In this document: positions 1 to 7,915 of the stretch, one piece after another | Position numbering within the stretch: the first letter of the stretch is position 1 | How the letters are laid out: each line of letters begins with the position of its first letter | Assembly (NCBI GenBank): GCA_902541365.1 | Contig: CACBQK010000007.1 | Coordinates: forward strand, 1 to 49,450 | Reading direction: 5' to 3' | DNA from: an uncultured SAR86 cluster bacterium | Lineage (GTDB): Bacteria; Pseudomonadota; Gammaproteobacteria; Magnimaribacterales; D2472 | Length of the DNA: 49,450 nucleotides | Program-made: the position numbers and the translations under genes | The notes under the pieces: model-generated | The model's input: the letters and a program-made list of their open reading frames with translations, nothing else | Database searches by the model: none | Told to the model about the DNA's origin: nothing

Positions 1-611
1 GCTGTTTTAATGCCAAAAAAATCTACATTCGAACTATTCTTTAGGCCATAATCTTGATCAATGGCATAAAGAACAGTTTTATTTTTCTTGAGCCATTTAA
101 TGAATGTAATTGGTGAATTTTTATCAGCGAGAGCATTAACCCCTTTCAATCTTCCCATGCTTTGTACTTTCTGCATGAAGGGTGAGTTATGTGCTCTTTC
201 TACCCCGTAAAGCTCACAATGCATTCCGAGTATTCTTGAGTCCAGCTCTAAATGATGAGAGTGTTTAAAAATGAGAAGTTTGCCTTTGGTTGCAATAAGT
301 TTATCTAAACCAAATATTTCATATTTAATTAAAGAATTTATCTTTGAATCACTCCAAAACCACGCTTTACCAGTATCAAATATTCCACGAATCATCGACT
401 TTAGATTTTTATTAAAAAGATTTATTTTTTCCTGCTTATTCAAGTAAGGAAAAGCAGCATCAATATTTTTTCTACTAAAAATATTTCTTTTAAGGTTGGG
501 GTTTTTTAGAAAAGAAAATAAAATATTTGCTAAAACATTTTGAAAGTTTATTGGAAAAGCAACAATTAGCTTCCAAAAAAATACGCCTATCTTTTGATTG
601 ATAAATTTCAT
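1..611 (-). CDS. lpxL: Lipid A biosynthesis acyltransferase (LpxL/HtrB family), partial
   Basis: The reading frame begins with ATG at 611 and runs open to the window edge, giving about 203 N-terminal residues; the C-terminus is outside. A hydrophobic N-terminal stretch (about residues 8-35) fits the single membrane anchor of this family. The catalytic HX4E motif is visible as H117-SHHL-E122, followed by a DQDYG motif near residues 185-189, which is characteristic of late acyltransferases. The family transfers a secondary acyl chain from acyl-ACP to Kdo2-lipid IVA at the inner membrane. The gene is divergent from the Kdo transferase gene only 45 bp away, which supports a lipid A role. LpxL versus LpxM/LpxP specificity cannot be told from this fragment. 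Confidence 0.85.
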   Translation of the reverse strand, partial: MKFINQKIGVFFWKLIVAFPINFQNVLANILFSFLKNPNLKRNIFSRKNIDAAFPYLNKQEKINLFNKNLKSMIRGIFDTGKAWFWSDSKINSLIKYEIFGLDKLIATKGKLLIFKHSHHLELDSRILGMHCELYGVERAHNSPFMQKVQSMGRLKGVNALADKNSPITFIKWLKKNKTVLYAIDQDYGLKNSSNVDFFGIKT

Positions 612-633
612 TTAAATCCTGTTGCGCAGTTAT

Positions 634-639
634 TATACT
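634..639 (+). promoter_or_regulatory. Candidate -10 element (TATACT) for waaA
   Basis: The 45-bp space between the divergent lpxL and waaA start codons contains TATACT, one mismatch from the sigma70 -10 consensus. It lies 17 bases before the waaA ATG, which would give a leader of about 11 bases. The -35 position (about 611-616, TTTAAA) matches poorly and overlaps the lpxL start codon, so the call is tentative. Confidence 0.3.
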
Positions 640-656
640 AACCAGAGTAATAAACT

Positions 657-1901
657 ATGCTTATCTTTATCTATAATCTCATTTTTCTGGTTTTAACCCC
701 AATATTTATTATCAGGATCTTTTTCAAAGCAATTGGAGATTCAAGCTATTTAAGGAATCTAAAAAATAGATTTGGCGTCTTATCAACCTCTATGGAACCT
801 GGCCTTGAATCAATATGGTTTCATTCAGTAAGTTTAGGAGAAGTAATTTCTTCGAGTGATTTAGTTAGAAAGCTATCAAAGAATCATAAAGTCATTCTTA
901 CTACAACAACTGGAACAGGATTTAAAAAAGCAAAACAACTTTTTTTTGATAATAAGCGAGTTGATATTGCATATGCGCCATGGGATTTTTATCTTTTTAC
1001 TTTGCTCTTTCTAAATAAAGTAAAACCTAAGGCAGCTATCTTTTTTGAGACAGAAATTTGGCCAAACTCTATCCATTTATGCAAGGCACTGGAGATACCA
1101 TCTATTATTAGCAATGGAAGACTATCTAAAAAGAGTTTCAAAAAATATATGAAGTTTAATATCTTTTTTAAAAAAGTTTTCTCTAATCTTGATCTTGTCA
1201 TGGCTCAAGGAGATCAAGATAAGAATTACTATCATCAGCTTGGCTGCAAAAATATTCACGTCACAGGCTCAGTTAAATTTGACCAAGGATCTAATTTTAG
1301 TAAATCAGAATCGCTAAGTTTTAAAAAGTTTTTAGAGCACCCATATTTTCTCGCTGCATCTACCCATGAGGGAGAGGATAAAATTATTTTGGAATCTTTT
1401 AACCTGATAAAAAGAGATTTTCCATCAGTTAAGTTAGTTGTTGTGCCTCGCCACCCAGAGCGGGCAAATAAAATTAAAGCCCTTTTTCTTAATATGGGAT
1501 CAAAGTCAATTTATGAAAATGAAGAGGAGACTACATCAGATATTTTAATAGTGAAATCGCTTGGAATTCTTCCCACACTTTACGCAGATGCTCAGCTAGC
1601 TTTTGTCGGAGGAAGCTTAGTAAACAGAGGAGGCCATAATATTATTGAGCCTGCAATAGCTCAGTGCCCGTTTGTATTGGGAGAACACTATTTTAATTTT
1701 AAAAATATCGTTGAATCTTTCATAAATGCTAATGCAACACACATTGTGAGAACTCCATTGGATATATTTGAACTTTTTTGCAAAACCTATAAGAATCAAG
1801 AAGACTTTAGAGAAGGCATGATTCGTAATGCAAACACAGTTGTTGAAAAGAATATCGGAGCAACCATGCGCCAACTTTTATTGATTAGAGCTAGTTTGTA
1901 A
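657..1901 (+). CDS. waaA: 3-deoxy-D-manno-octulosonic acid (Kdo) transferase
   Basis: At 414 residues this matches the usual length of WaaA/KdtA (about 420). It has an N-terminal membrane segment (residues 1-25), the signature stretch FETEIWPN near residue 130, and a C-terminal GT-B donor domain containing FVGGSLVNRGGHNIIEPA near residues 315-335, which is typical of this family. The enzyme adds Kdo from CMP-Kdo to lipid IVA on the inner face of the cytoplasmic membrane, giving the substrate for LpxL-type acyltransferases; an lpxL homologue is divergently placed just upstream and kdsD (Kdo precursor) lies at 46575. The gene is followed one base later by miaA. Mono- or bifunctionality cannot be read from sequence. 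Confidence 0.96.
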   Translation: MLIFIYNLIFLVLTPIFIIRIFFKAIGDSSYLRNLKNRFGVLSTSMEPGLESIWFHSVSLGEVISSSDLVRKLSKNHKVILTTTTGTGFKKAKQLFFDNKRVDIAYAPWDFYLFTLLFLNKVKPKAAIFFETEIWPNSIHLCKALEIPSIISNGRLSKKSFKKYMKFNIFFKKVFSNLDLVMAQGDQDKNYYHQLGCKNIHVTGSVKFDQGSNFSKSESLSFKKFLEHPYFLAASTHEGEDKIILESFNLIKRDFPSVKLVVVPRHPERANKIKALFLNMGSKSIYENEEETTSDILIVKSLGILPTLYADAQLAFVGGSLVNRGGHNIIEPAIAQCPFVLGEHYFNFKNIVESFINANATHIVRTPLDIFELFCKTYKNQEDFREGMIRNANTVVEKNIGATMRQLLLIRASL

Positions 1902-1902
1902 A

Positions 1903-2841
1903 TTGCAGAATAGCAAGATTAAAAAGAAAATAATTACTCTGATTGGACCAACTGCATGTAATAAAACTTCTACTGCAGTTCATTTAATAAAAAAATTTCC
2001 AATTTCAATCATAGGCGTAGACTCAGTTCAAATTTATAAAAGATTTAATATTGGATCTGCTAAGCCTCCCAAAGAGATCCTTGAAAAATACAAACATCAC
2101 TTAGTTGATAGCACTGATCCAGAAAATATTTTTTCAGTAAAAGATTTTTATGATCAGGCCTACAGAATTGTCATGCAAGCGCATTCAAATAATAGGATTC
2201 CTTTGCTAGTTGGTGGAACAATGATGTACTTCAATGCACTATTTAAGGGAATAAATGATATACCTGAAGGAAATGAAGCTATCAGGGAAGAGCTTCAGCG
2301 AGAGCTTGATAGTCGAGGAGTGGATAAACTATTTAATGAATTGAAAGAAATAGATCCAGAGTCAGCTAAAACTATAAAGGAAAATGATAAACAGAGAATA
2401 ATGAGGGCTCTAGAGGTCTTCAAAATATCAGGTAAGAAGATTTCTGATTTCAAAAAAGAAGATACTGAAAATATCTTTGAAGAATTTGAGTTTATAAATT
2501 TAGGAGTTTTTCCAAGCGATAGAGAGATTCTTCAAGCAAGGATACGAGAAAGAATAGTAGAAATGATCAACATGGGCTTAATTAGAGAAGTCCAAGAAAT
2601 AATTAAATTAGACAATATCGCAAAAAATCATCCAGCTCTTAATTCAATTAATTACAAAGAAGTAATTCAAGTAATTAATGGAGAATTAGATGCCAATGAG
2701 CTTGAGGAGAAGTGTGTCATTTCCACTAGACAATTGGTAAAAAGACAGCTTACTTGGATGAGGAGTTTTAATTTCTCAAAAACTTTTGATATCAACTCAG
2801 CTATTGAAATTGAGAAATACTTAGAAGAGCAAATTTTTTAA
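1903..2841 (+). CDS. miaA: tRNA dimethylallyltransferase (i6A37 synthesis)
   Basis: The 312-residue protein matches MiaA in length and architecture. The family transfers a dimethylallyl group to A37 of tRNAs reading UNN codons. Recognisable motifs are the N-terminal GPTA P-loop, VDSVQIYKRFNIGSAKP near residues 39-55, LVGGTMMYFNAL near 102-113 and the C-terminal RQLVKRQLTWMR. The start is TTG at 1903, one base after the waaA stop, so the two are probably co-transcribed. The P-loop reads GPTACNKT rather than the usual GPTASGKT, so the glycine before the lysine is replaced by asparagine. In many gammaproteobacteria miaA is followed by hfq and hflX; here hflK follows directly after 63 bp. Confidence 0.96.
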   Translation: MQNSKIKKKIITLIGPTACNKTSTAVHLIKKFPISIIGVDSVQIYKRFNIGSAKPPKEILEKYKHHLVDSTDPENIFSVKDFYDQAYRIVMQAHSNNRIPLLVGGTMMYFNALFKGINDIPEGNEAIREELQRELDSRGVDKLFNELKEIDPESAKTIKENDKQRIMRALEVFKISGKKISDFKKEDTENIFEEFEFINLGVFPSDREILQARIRERIVEMINMGLIREVQEIIKLDNIAKNHPALNSINYKEVIQVINGELDANELEEKCVISTRQLVKRQLTWMRSFNFSKTFDINSAIEIEKYLEEQIF

Positions 2842-2891
2842 AATAATTTGTTTAATTATCTTCTTTCATCCATATATTAATGTTAAACATA

Positions 2892-2897
2892 TATAAT
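2892..2897 (+). promoter_or_regulatory. Candidate -10 box (TATAAT) ahead of hflK
   Basis: A perfect TATAAT lies in the 63-bp gap between miaA and hflK and ends only seven bases before the hflK ATG. A transcript starting about 6-7 bases downstream of this box would begin essentially at the start codon, so the mRNA would be leaderless. No good -35 hexamer is seen at the expected distance, and AT-rich sequence can yield TATAAT by chance. Confidence 0.4.
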
Positions 2898-2904
2898 AAG
2901 CGTT

Positions 2905-3945
2905 ATGAATTGGGATAATCAGGATAACAAAGACCCTTGGGGCAATCGCTCCAATGGAAATGATCAAGACTTTGATGATCTTCTAAAGAGATTTTCTTCT
3001 ATCTTAGGCAGCAAGTCTGGTGGAGGAAAAGGCTCATCATCAGGCGGCGGTTTTAATTTTTCGCCTAGTAGATTTCTTGGTTATGGATTTTTTATATTAG
3101 CAGTCGTCTATCTATCTGCATCCATCTATACAGTTCAGCCTGGTGAAAGGGTAGTTATCTTAAGACTTGGTGAGTATCACAAAGAGACAACAGAAGGTCT
3201 TAACTTTATGTTATTTGGAATTGATCAAAGATTTAAAGAGGACGTAGCTCTTACGAGAAGATATTCTCAAACAGCAAATATGCTTACACAAGACGAGAAT
3301 TTAGTCGATGTTACAGTTTCAGTTCAATACAGAATAAGCAATATTAAAGACTTTGTTCTCAATGTTAGAGATCCGGAAGCAAGCCTTAGAAAGGCTACAG
3401 AGAGTGCATTGAGATTTGTTGTAGGTGATAACTCATTGGAACAAACTTTAACAGTAGGAAGAGAGAAGATAGCTCAAGATGTTGGAGACAGGCTACAAGA
3501 ATACCTTGATATTTATCAAGCTGGATTAATTGTTCAACAAGTTAACATTGAAAAAACTGATCCGCCGGTTGCTGTAAAAGCTGCTTTTGATGATGTGGTT
3601 GCTGCAAGAGAAGACAAGATTAGGCTTCAAAATGAGGCTGAAAGATATGCTCTTACTATTGTCCCTGAAGCAAGAGGTCAGGCTGAGGCAACTATTAAAG
3701 CTGCTGAAGCATATAAAGAACAAGTAATACTTACTGCTGAAGGTGAAGTTGTAAGATTTAATGAAGTTTATGATGAGTACAAAAAGAATCCTGAAGTAGT
3801 TAGAAAGAGAATCCATCTTGATGCTATGAAAAAAGTTTATTCAGATTCAACCAAAATAATGATTGATGTCAACGATGGAAGCAATATAACACTTCTTCCC
3901 TTAGGTGATATTTTGCAACAAACAAAAGATGAGGATGAGGATTAA
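2905..3945 (+). CDS. hflK: HflK, membrane modulator of the FtsH protease
   Basis: This 346-residue protein has a charged, glycine-rich cytoplasmic start (WDNQDNKDPWG near residue 3, then SGGGKGSSSGGG near 39), one transmembrane segment at about residues 52-73 and a band-7/SPFH domain after VQPGERVVILRLGEY. It ends with a long helical region rich in Ala, Glu and Lys. HflK and HflC form a periplasm-facing complex that modulates FtsH, the inner-membrane AAA protease. hflC follows after a 2-bp gap, as in most proteobacteria. No SD-like sequence precedes the ATG, but a TATAAT box ends just upstream, so it may head its own leaderless transcript. Confidence 0.96.
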   Translation: MNWDNQDNKDPWGNRSNGNDQDFDDLLKRFSSILGSKSGGGKGSSSGGGFNFSPSRFLGYGFFILAVVYLSASIYTVQPGERVVILRLGEYHKETTEGLNFMLFGIDQRFKEDVALTRRYSQTANMLTQDENLVDVTVSVQYRISNIKDFVLNVRDPEASLRKATESALRFVVGDNSLEQTLTVGREKIAQDVGDRLQEYLDIYQAGLIVQQVNIEKTDPPVAVKAAFDDVVAAREDKIRLQNEAERYALTIVPEARGQAEATIKAAEAYKEQVILTAEGEVVRFNEVYDEYKKNPEVVRKRIHLDAMKKVYSDSTKIMIDVNDGSNITLLPLGDILQQTKDEDED

Positions 3946-3947
3946 GT

Positions 3948-4820
3948 ATGTCTTTTAAGAATTCAACAGTTTTATTTTCTCTACTTGCTGTATTAATTTT
4001 ATTTAATAGCTTTTTTATTGTTGATGAGCGTGAAAAAGCAATTGTTCTTCAATTTGGAGAAACAGTTAGAGAAGATGTAGGCGTGGGCTTCCATTTTAAA
4101 GTACCTATTATTCAGGAAGTTAAAAAGTTCGATGCTAGGCTCAGATCGCTAGATGAGGATCCAGATAGAATTCTCACAAATGAAAGTAAATATTTGTTAG
4201 TTGATTCATTTGTTAAATATAAGATTAGTAATGTTCTACTTTTTTATAAAGCTACCGGTGGAAGCTTTAATAACTTAAATAACTTGCTTGGACAAAGAAC
4301 TGAATTCGAATTAAAGAACCAGTTTGGTAAGAGAAGTGTCACTGAAGTTGTTTCGGGTGAGCGTGATGAGCTAATGAGAATAATGAGAGATAATCTAGCT
4401 GCATCTGTTGTTGACCTTGGCATTGAGGTTATTGATTTTAGGGTTAAAAGAATAGATCTTCCCCCTGAATTAAGTAATTCTGTATACGAAAGAATGAGAA
4501 CTGAAAGAAATAGACTTGCAGAGGAGTTAAGATCAGAAGGTAAAGAGCTCTCAAGAGAAATCACTGCATCTGCTGACAAAGATAGAATAATAATTCTGGC
4601 TGAAGCAAATAAGCTATCACAACAATTAAGAGGAGAGGGTGAGGCTACTGCAGCTGCAATTTATGCTGAGGCTCATAATCAGGATCCAGAATGGTATGAG
4701 TTCATTAGAACTATGGAACTTCTTCCAGATGCATTCAGCAATAAGTCAGATGTCATGTTGATCGATTCAGATCAAGAGATTCTGAAATATTTCAAAGATT
4801 CTTCCGGCGAAGAAAAGTAA
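3948..4820 (+). CDS. hflC: HflC, membrane modulator of the FtsH protease
   Basis: The 290-residue SPFH protein has an N-terminal hydrophobic anchor (residues 8-24) followed by the family start VDEREKAIVLQFGE and the band-7 domain. The region around RMRTERNRLAEELRSEGKE is the usual helical HflC signature. It partners HflK in a membrane complex that regulates FtsH access to substrates. The start codon lies 2 bp after the hflK stop and is preceded by GAGG, a usable ribosome binding site, so translation within this operon appears SD-dependent even though the first gene lacks one. Confidence 0.96.
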   Translation: MSFKNSTVLFSLLAVLILFNSFFIVDEREKAIVLQFGETVREDVGVGFHFKVPIIQEVKKFDARLRSLDEDPDRILTNESKYLLVDSFVKYKISNVLLFYKATGGSFNNLNNLLGQRTEFELKNQFGKRSVTEVVSGERDELMRIMRDNLAASVVDLGIEVIDFRVKRIDLPPELSNSVYERMRTERNRLAEELRSEGKELSREITASADKDRIIILAEANKLSQQLRGEGEATAAAIYAEAHNQDPEWYEFIRTMELLPDAFSNKSDVMLIDSDQEILKYFKDSSGEEK

Positions 4821-4821
4821 A

Positions 4822-6042
4822 ATGTCTAACAATACCCTTATCCTTGGTCTGCAATGGGGAGACGAAGGAAAAGGAAAAATTGTTGACGCCTTAAGCGAAA
4901 GCGTTTATGCAGTATGCAGATTCCAAGGTGGTCATAACGCTGGCCACACGATAAAAGTAGATGGGGTTCAAACCGTTCTTCATTTAATACCATCAGGAGT
5001 ACTTCATAAGAATGTTAAGTGCCTTATAGGAAATGGAGTAGTCCTATCTCTTGAAGCAATTAAAAAAGAAATTGAAGGATTAAAGGAATTTGGTGTTGAA
5101 ATACGTGACCGATTATATATTAGTGAAAACTGCCCATTAATTCTCCCAAGTCATATAAAGATTGATCAAGTCAGAGATAAAGATGAATTTATTGGCACAA
5201 CAGGAAGAGGCATTGGACCTGCCTATGAAGATAAGGTTGGACGCAGAGCAATAAGATTTGGTGATCTGAAAAATGAGGAGTTATTAAGAAAAAAAGTTTC
5301 AAGGTTAATTAAGATTCATAATAAATTGTTGGAGCATTTTTATGATGCAGAACCTTTTTCTGAAGAAGAAATCCTTAATAATCTTCTATCTTTTAAAAAC
5401 TTTGCTGAAGCTTTCTCAGTTAATACAACAGACTTATTAATGAATTGGTCTGAAGAGGGAAAAGAGGTTTTGTTCGAGGGTGCGCAGGGGACTTTCCTTG
5501 ATATTGATCATGGAACCTATCCTTATGTTACTTCATCAAGTACAACAATAGGTGGAGTTTCATCAGGTCTTGGAATAGGGCCAAAGCATATTAATAATGT
5601 AATTGGAATTGTTAAAGCATATGCGACAAGAGTTGGAGAAGGTCCATTTATAACTGAGCTTTTCGATGAGGATGGAGAAGAAATAGCTAAACGAGGAAAT
5701 GAATTTGGAGCAACTACAGGTAGGCCAAGAAGGTGTGGGTGGCTAGATCTTGTTGCTTTAAAAAAGGCTATTTTTATAAATTCTGTAGACAGTTTATGTA
5801 TGACCAAAGCCGATGTACTTGATACTTTTGAAAATATAAGTGTCTGCGTAGCTTATGATGACAACAACTCACCTATCTATAAGATATTCGAAGGATGGCA
5901 AGAGGATACTAGTCAATGCAGCTCTTATGATGAACTTCCACAAAAATTAAGAGATTATGTAAAATTCATTGAGGAAACTGTTGAATGCGAAGTAAGCATA
6001 ATCTCTGTTGGCCCTTCTAGAGAACAAAGCATACATTTATAA
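4822..6042 (+). CDS. purA: Adenylosuccinate synthetase
   Basis: PurA catalyses the GTP-dependent condensation of IMP and aspartate, the first committed step to AMP. The protein opens with the invariant QWGDEGKGKIVD phosphate-binding loop, followed by GGHNAGHT, FIGTTGRGIGPAYEDK near residue 125, LFEGAQGTFLDIDHGTYP near 217 and TTGRPRRCGWLDL near 300. All of these are diagnostic. At 406 residues it is about 25 shorter than the E. coli enzyme, with the shortening apparently in surface segments since every active-site block is present. The gene follows hflC by 1 bp and ends 11 bp before the convergent nusB stop; no obvious terminator hairpin was seen between them. Confidence 0.97.
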   Translation: MSNNTLILGLQWGDEGKGKIVDALSESVYAVCRFQGGHNAGHTIKVDGVQTVLHLIPSGVLHKNVKCLIGNGVVLSLEAIKKEIEGLKEFGVEIRDRLYISENCPLILPSHIKIDQVRDKDEFIGTTGRGIGPAYEDKVGRRAIRFGDLKNEELLRKKVSRLIKIHNKLLEHFYDAEPFSEEEILNNLLSFKNFAEAFSVNTTDLLMNWSEEGKEVLFEGAQGTFLDIDHGTYPYVTSSSTTIGGVSSGLGIGPKHINNVIGIVKAYATRVGEGPFITELFDEDGEEIAKRGNEFGATTGRPRRCGWLDLVALKKAIFINSVDSLCMTKADVLDTFENISVCVAYDDNNSPIYKIFEGWQEDTSQCSSYDELPQKLRDYVKFIEETVECEVSIISVGPSREQSIHL

Positions 6043-6053
6043 ATTTATCTCAT

Positions 6054-6455
6054 CTAAATTTTATCTAAACTCGCATTTATAAATTTATATGATTCAGGAT
6101 TAGAGAATTTTTTTGTTAACCTTATACATTCATCAATGACAACAGTTCTTGGTGCCATTTCGTTATTCATTTCTATTATGCCAAGATACAAGATTGCTTT
6201 ATCAATAAGTTCAATTTCATTTTCTTTAATTTTCATTTTTTTTGAAATAGTTTTCTCAATAACCTCATTTTCTTTAATGAGTTCATCTAAACAAAGTTTA
6301 AATCTTTTGAAGTCAACTTTTTCAGGCCGATGTTCTTTTCTAAATTGTTCTAATATTTCTTTAGAAGAAGTTTTCTCAAATAAATGCTGATAAATTGCTT
6401 GAACTAGGACTTCTCTAGTTTTAACAGCTATTTTATGTTTCGCTAGATTTTTCAT
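6054..6455 (-). CDS. nusB: Transcription antitermination factor NusB
   Basis: The 133-residue all-helical protein fits NusB in length and pattern: a basic start ending in TREVLVQAIYQHLFE, a central region, and the C-terminal block RTVVIDECIRLTKKFSNPESYKFINASLDKI, where the family motif is usually DEAIELAKKFG...FVNGVLD. NusB with NusE (S10) binds boxA RNA in rRNA operons and supports antitermination. Its start overlaps the end of ribH by 23 bp, the usual ribH-nusB coupling in proteobacteria, and it is the last gene of the minus-strand glyA-nusB run. Confidence 0.92.
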   Translation of the reverse strand: MKNLAKHKIAVKTREVLVQAIYQHLFEKTSSKEILEQFRKEHRPEKVDFKRFKLCLDELIKENEVIEKTISKKMKIKENEIELIDKAILYLGIIEMNNEMAPRTVVIDECIRLTKKFSNPESYKFINASLDKI

Positions 6456-6858
6456 TAATGAGAGCTATTAATGCATTGGCATTATTTGTCGTTGTAGTGA
6501 CATATCTTTTTTCAAGTTGATCTTTGTTCTCTACACAAATTACGCCATTTATTATTGATATATGAGGATAATCAAGAGCTAGTTGTCCCAGTGATCTAAA
6601 AGTTTCATTGCTGACCAAGTCATAATGTGATGTTTCACCTCTTATGATAATTCCTATAGCAAGAATTCCTTTTGTTTTAGAGGTAATCTTTGCTTTGGCT
6701 AAGGCTGGAATTTCAAGTGACCCAGGTGCTTTAAAGGATTTAATCATACAATCCTCAGATTCCAATCTTTCAAGAGCCGCATCTGTCATTTCATTAATAA
6801 AGTCTTTGTACCAGCTGGTATAGATAATTAAGATTTCATCATTTTTAGTCATTTTCAA
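6433..6858 (-). CDS. ribH: 6,7-dimethyl-8-ribityllumazine synthase
   Basis: RibH condenses 5-amino-6-ribitylaminouracil with 3,4-dihydroxy-2-butanone 4-phosphate. The protein (141 residues, or 139 from the second Met) shows the family blocks FKAPGSLEIPALAK (usually VPGAFEIP), IIIRGETSHYDLVSNE (usually VIRGETPHFDYV) and ISIINGVICVENKDQLEKR (usually GVLTTENLEQA.ER). The histidine of the GETSHYD block is the expected catalytic residue. The gene overlaps the upstream ribB by 14 bp and the downstream nusB by 23 bp, indicating translational coupling. Confidence 0.94.
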   Translation of the reverse strand: MKMTKNDEILIIYTSWYKDFINEMTDAALERLESEDCMIKSFKAPGSLEIPALAKAKITSKTKGILAIGIIIRGETSHYDLVSNETFRSLGQLALDYPHISIINGVICVENKDQLEKRYVTTTTNNANALIALINEKSSET

Positions 6859-7915
6859 AACCTACTATTTCAATGTTAAATCCAGAAATATTATTATATT
6901 GAGTTGGCGTACCTAAAACTTTTATTTTTGTGAGCCCCAGATCTCTTAAAATCTGAGATCCGGCCCCAATAACTCTTCTGCTTTTTTTAGTTAACTCTTT
7001 GCCTTCAAGTAAAGAGAGCCAATAACTGCTAGCATCTCTATGATTTATTAAAACAAACACACCAGCTTCTGATTTTGATATCTTTTCTAGAGATTTCCTA
7101 ACTGACCACTTCTTTCCAAGATCATTTATTGCTAATGTATCTTGCAGAACGCTTTGCGTCTGAACTCTGACTAATGGGGTATCTACATTTTGGATATCAC
7201 CCTTCGATAAAGAAAAATGGAAGTTTTTCTCTAGCATATCTTCCCAAATCCTTAACTCAAATTCTCCAAAGTCTGTTTTGACAGATTTTTTTTCAACCTC
7301 CTTTACAGTTGCTTCAGTTGTCAGCCTAAAATCGATTAAATCAGCAATAGTACCAATCTTTAAATTATGCTTTTTAGCGAACTCAATAAGATCATCTCTT
7401 CTTGCCATTGAGCCGTCATCATTCATGATTTCACAAATAACACCTGATGGAGAATATCCTGCAAGTTCTGCAAGATCACAAGAAGCTTCGGTGTGACCGG
7501 CTCTTGCTAGGACACCACCATCCATTGCTTGTAGAGGAAAGACATGCCCAGGTTGAGCAATGTCTTTTTTTGTTGCATCTGGATTGACAGCTGCAAGAAT
7601 AGTTGTAGCTCTGTCTTGGGCAGAAATTCCTGTAGTTATACCTTCTTTTGCTTCTATAGAGACAGTAAAAGCGGTTTTATTGCTGGATTCATTTGAATCA
7701 GTCATTTGTTTTAAGCCCAAAATAGAGCACTTTTCCTTGGTAAGCGTTAGACAAATTAAGCCTCTTCCATGCTTTGCCATAAAGTTAACAATATCTGAAT
7801 TAACCTTATCTGCTGCACAAACTAGGTCACCCTCATTCTCTCTATCTTCATCGTCGACGATAATGACCATTTTCCCCTCTTTTAGGTCATCAATGATTTC
7901 TCTTGTTGTATTCAT
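6845..7915 (-). CDS. ribB: 3,4-dihydroxy-2-butanone 4-phosphate synthase with degenerate GTP cyclohydrolase II-like domain (RibBX type)
   Basis: Residues 1-200 form a complete RibB domain: DDEDRENEGDLV near residue 21, HGRGLICL near 49, TTGISAQDRA near 95 and PGHVFPL plus RAGHTEASCDLA near 120-145. It converts ribulose 5-phosphate to the four-carbon riboflavin precursor. Residues about 210-356 align with GTP cyclohydrolase II, but the zinc-binding C-x2-GD...RCDC stretch is replaced by a cysteine-free sequence (QTQSVLQDTLAIND), so cyclohydrolase activity is not expected. This matches the RibBX architecture described in proteobacteria. A separate RibA should exist elsewhere in the genome. The start overlaps ribD by four bases (ATGA). 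Confidence 0.92.
   Translation of the reverse strand: MNTTREIIDDLKEGKMVIIVDDEDRENEGDLVCAADKVNSDIVNFMAKHGRGLICLTLTKEKCSILGLKQMTDSNESSNKTAFTVSIEAKEGITTGISAQDRATTILAAVNPDATKKDIAQPGHVFPLQAMDGGVLARAGHTEASCDLAELAGYSPSGVICEIMNDDGSMARRDDLIEFAKKHNLKIGTIADLIDFRLTTEATVKEVEKKSVKTDFGEFELRIWEDMLEKNFHFSLSKGDIQNVDTPLVRVQTQSVLQDTLAINDLGKKWSVRKSLEKISKSEAGVFVLINHRDASSYWLSLLEGKELTKKSRRVIGAGSQILRDLGLTKIKVLGTPTQYNNISGFNIEIVGFEND

Noticed and set aside
6043-6053. Possible terminator between convergent purA and nusB
   Set aside because: Only 11 bp separate the stops and no GC-rich hairpin followed by a T run is visible. The convergent pairs pgpA/dxs and the AlkA-like gene/yciK even overlap.
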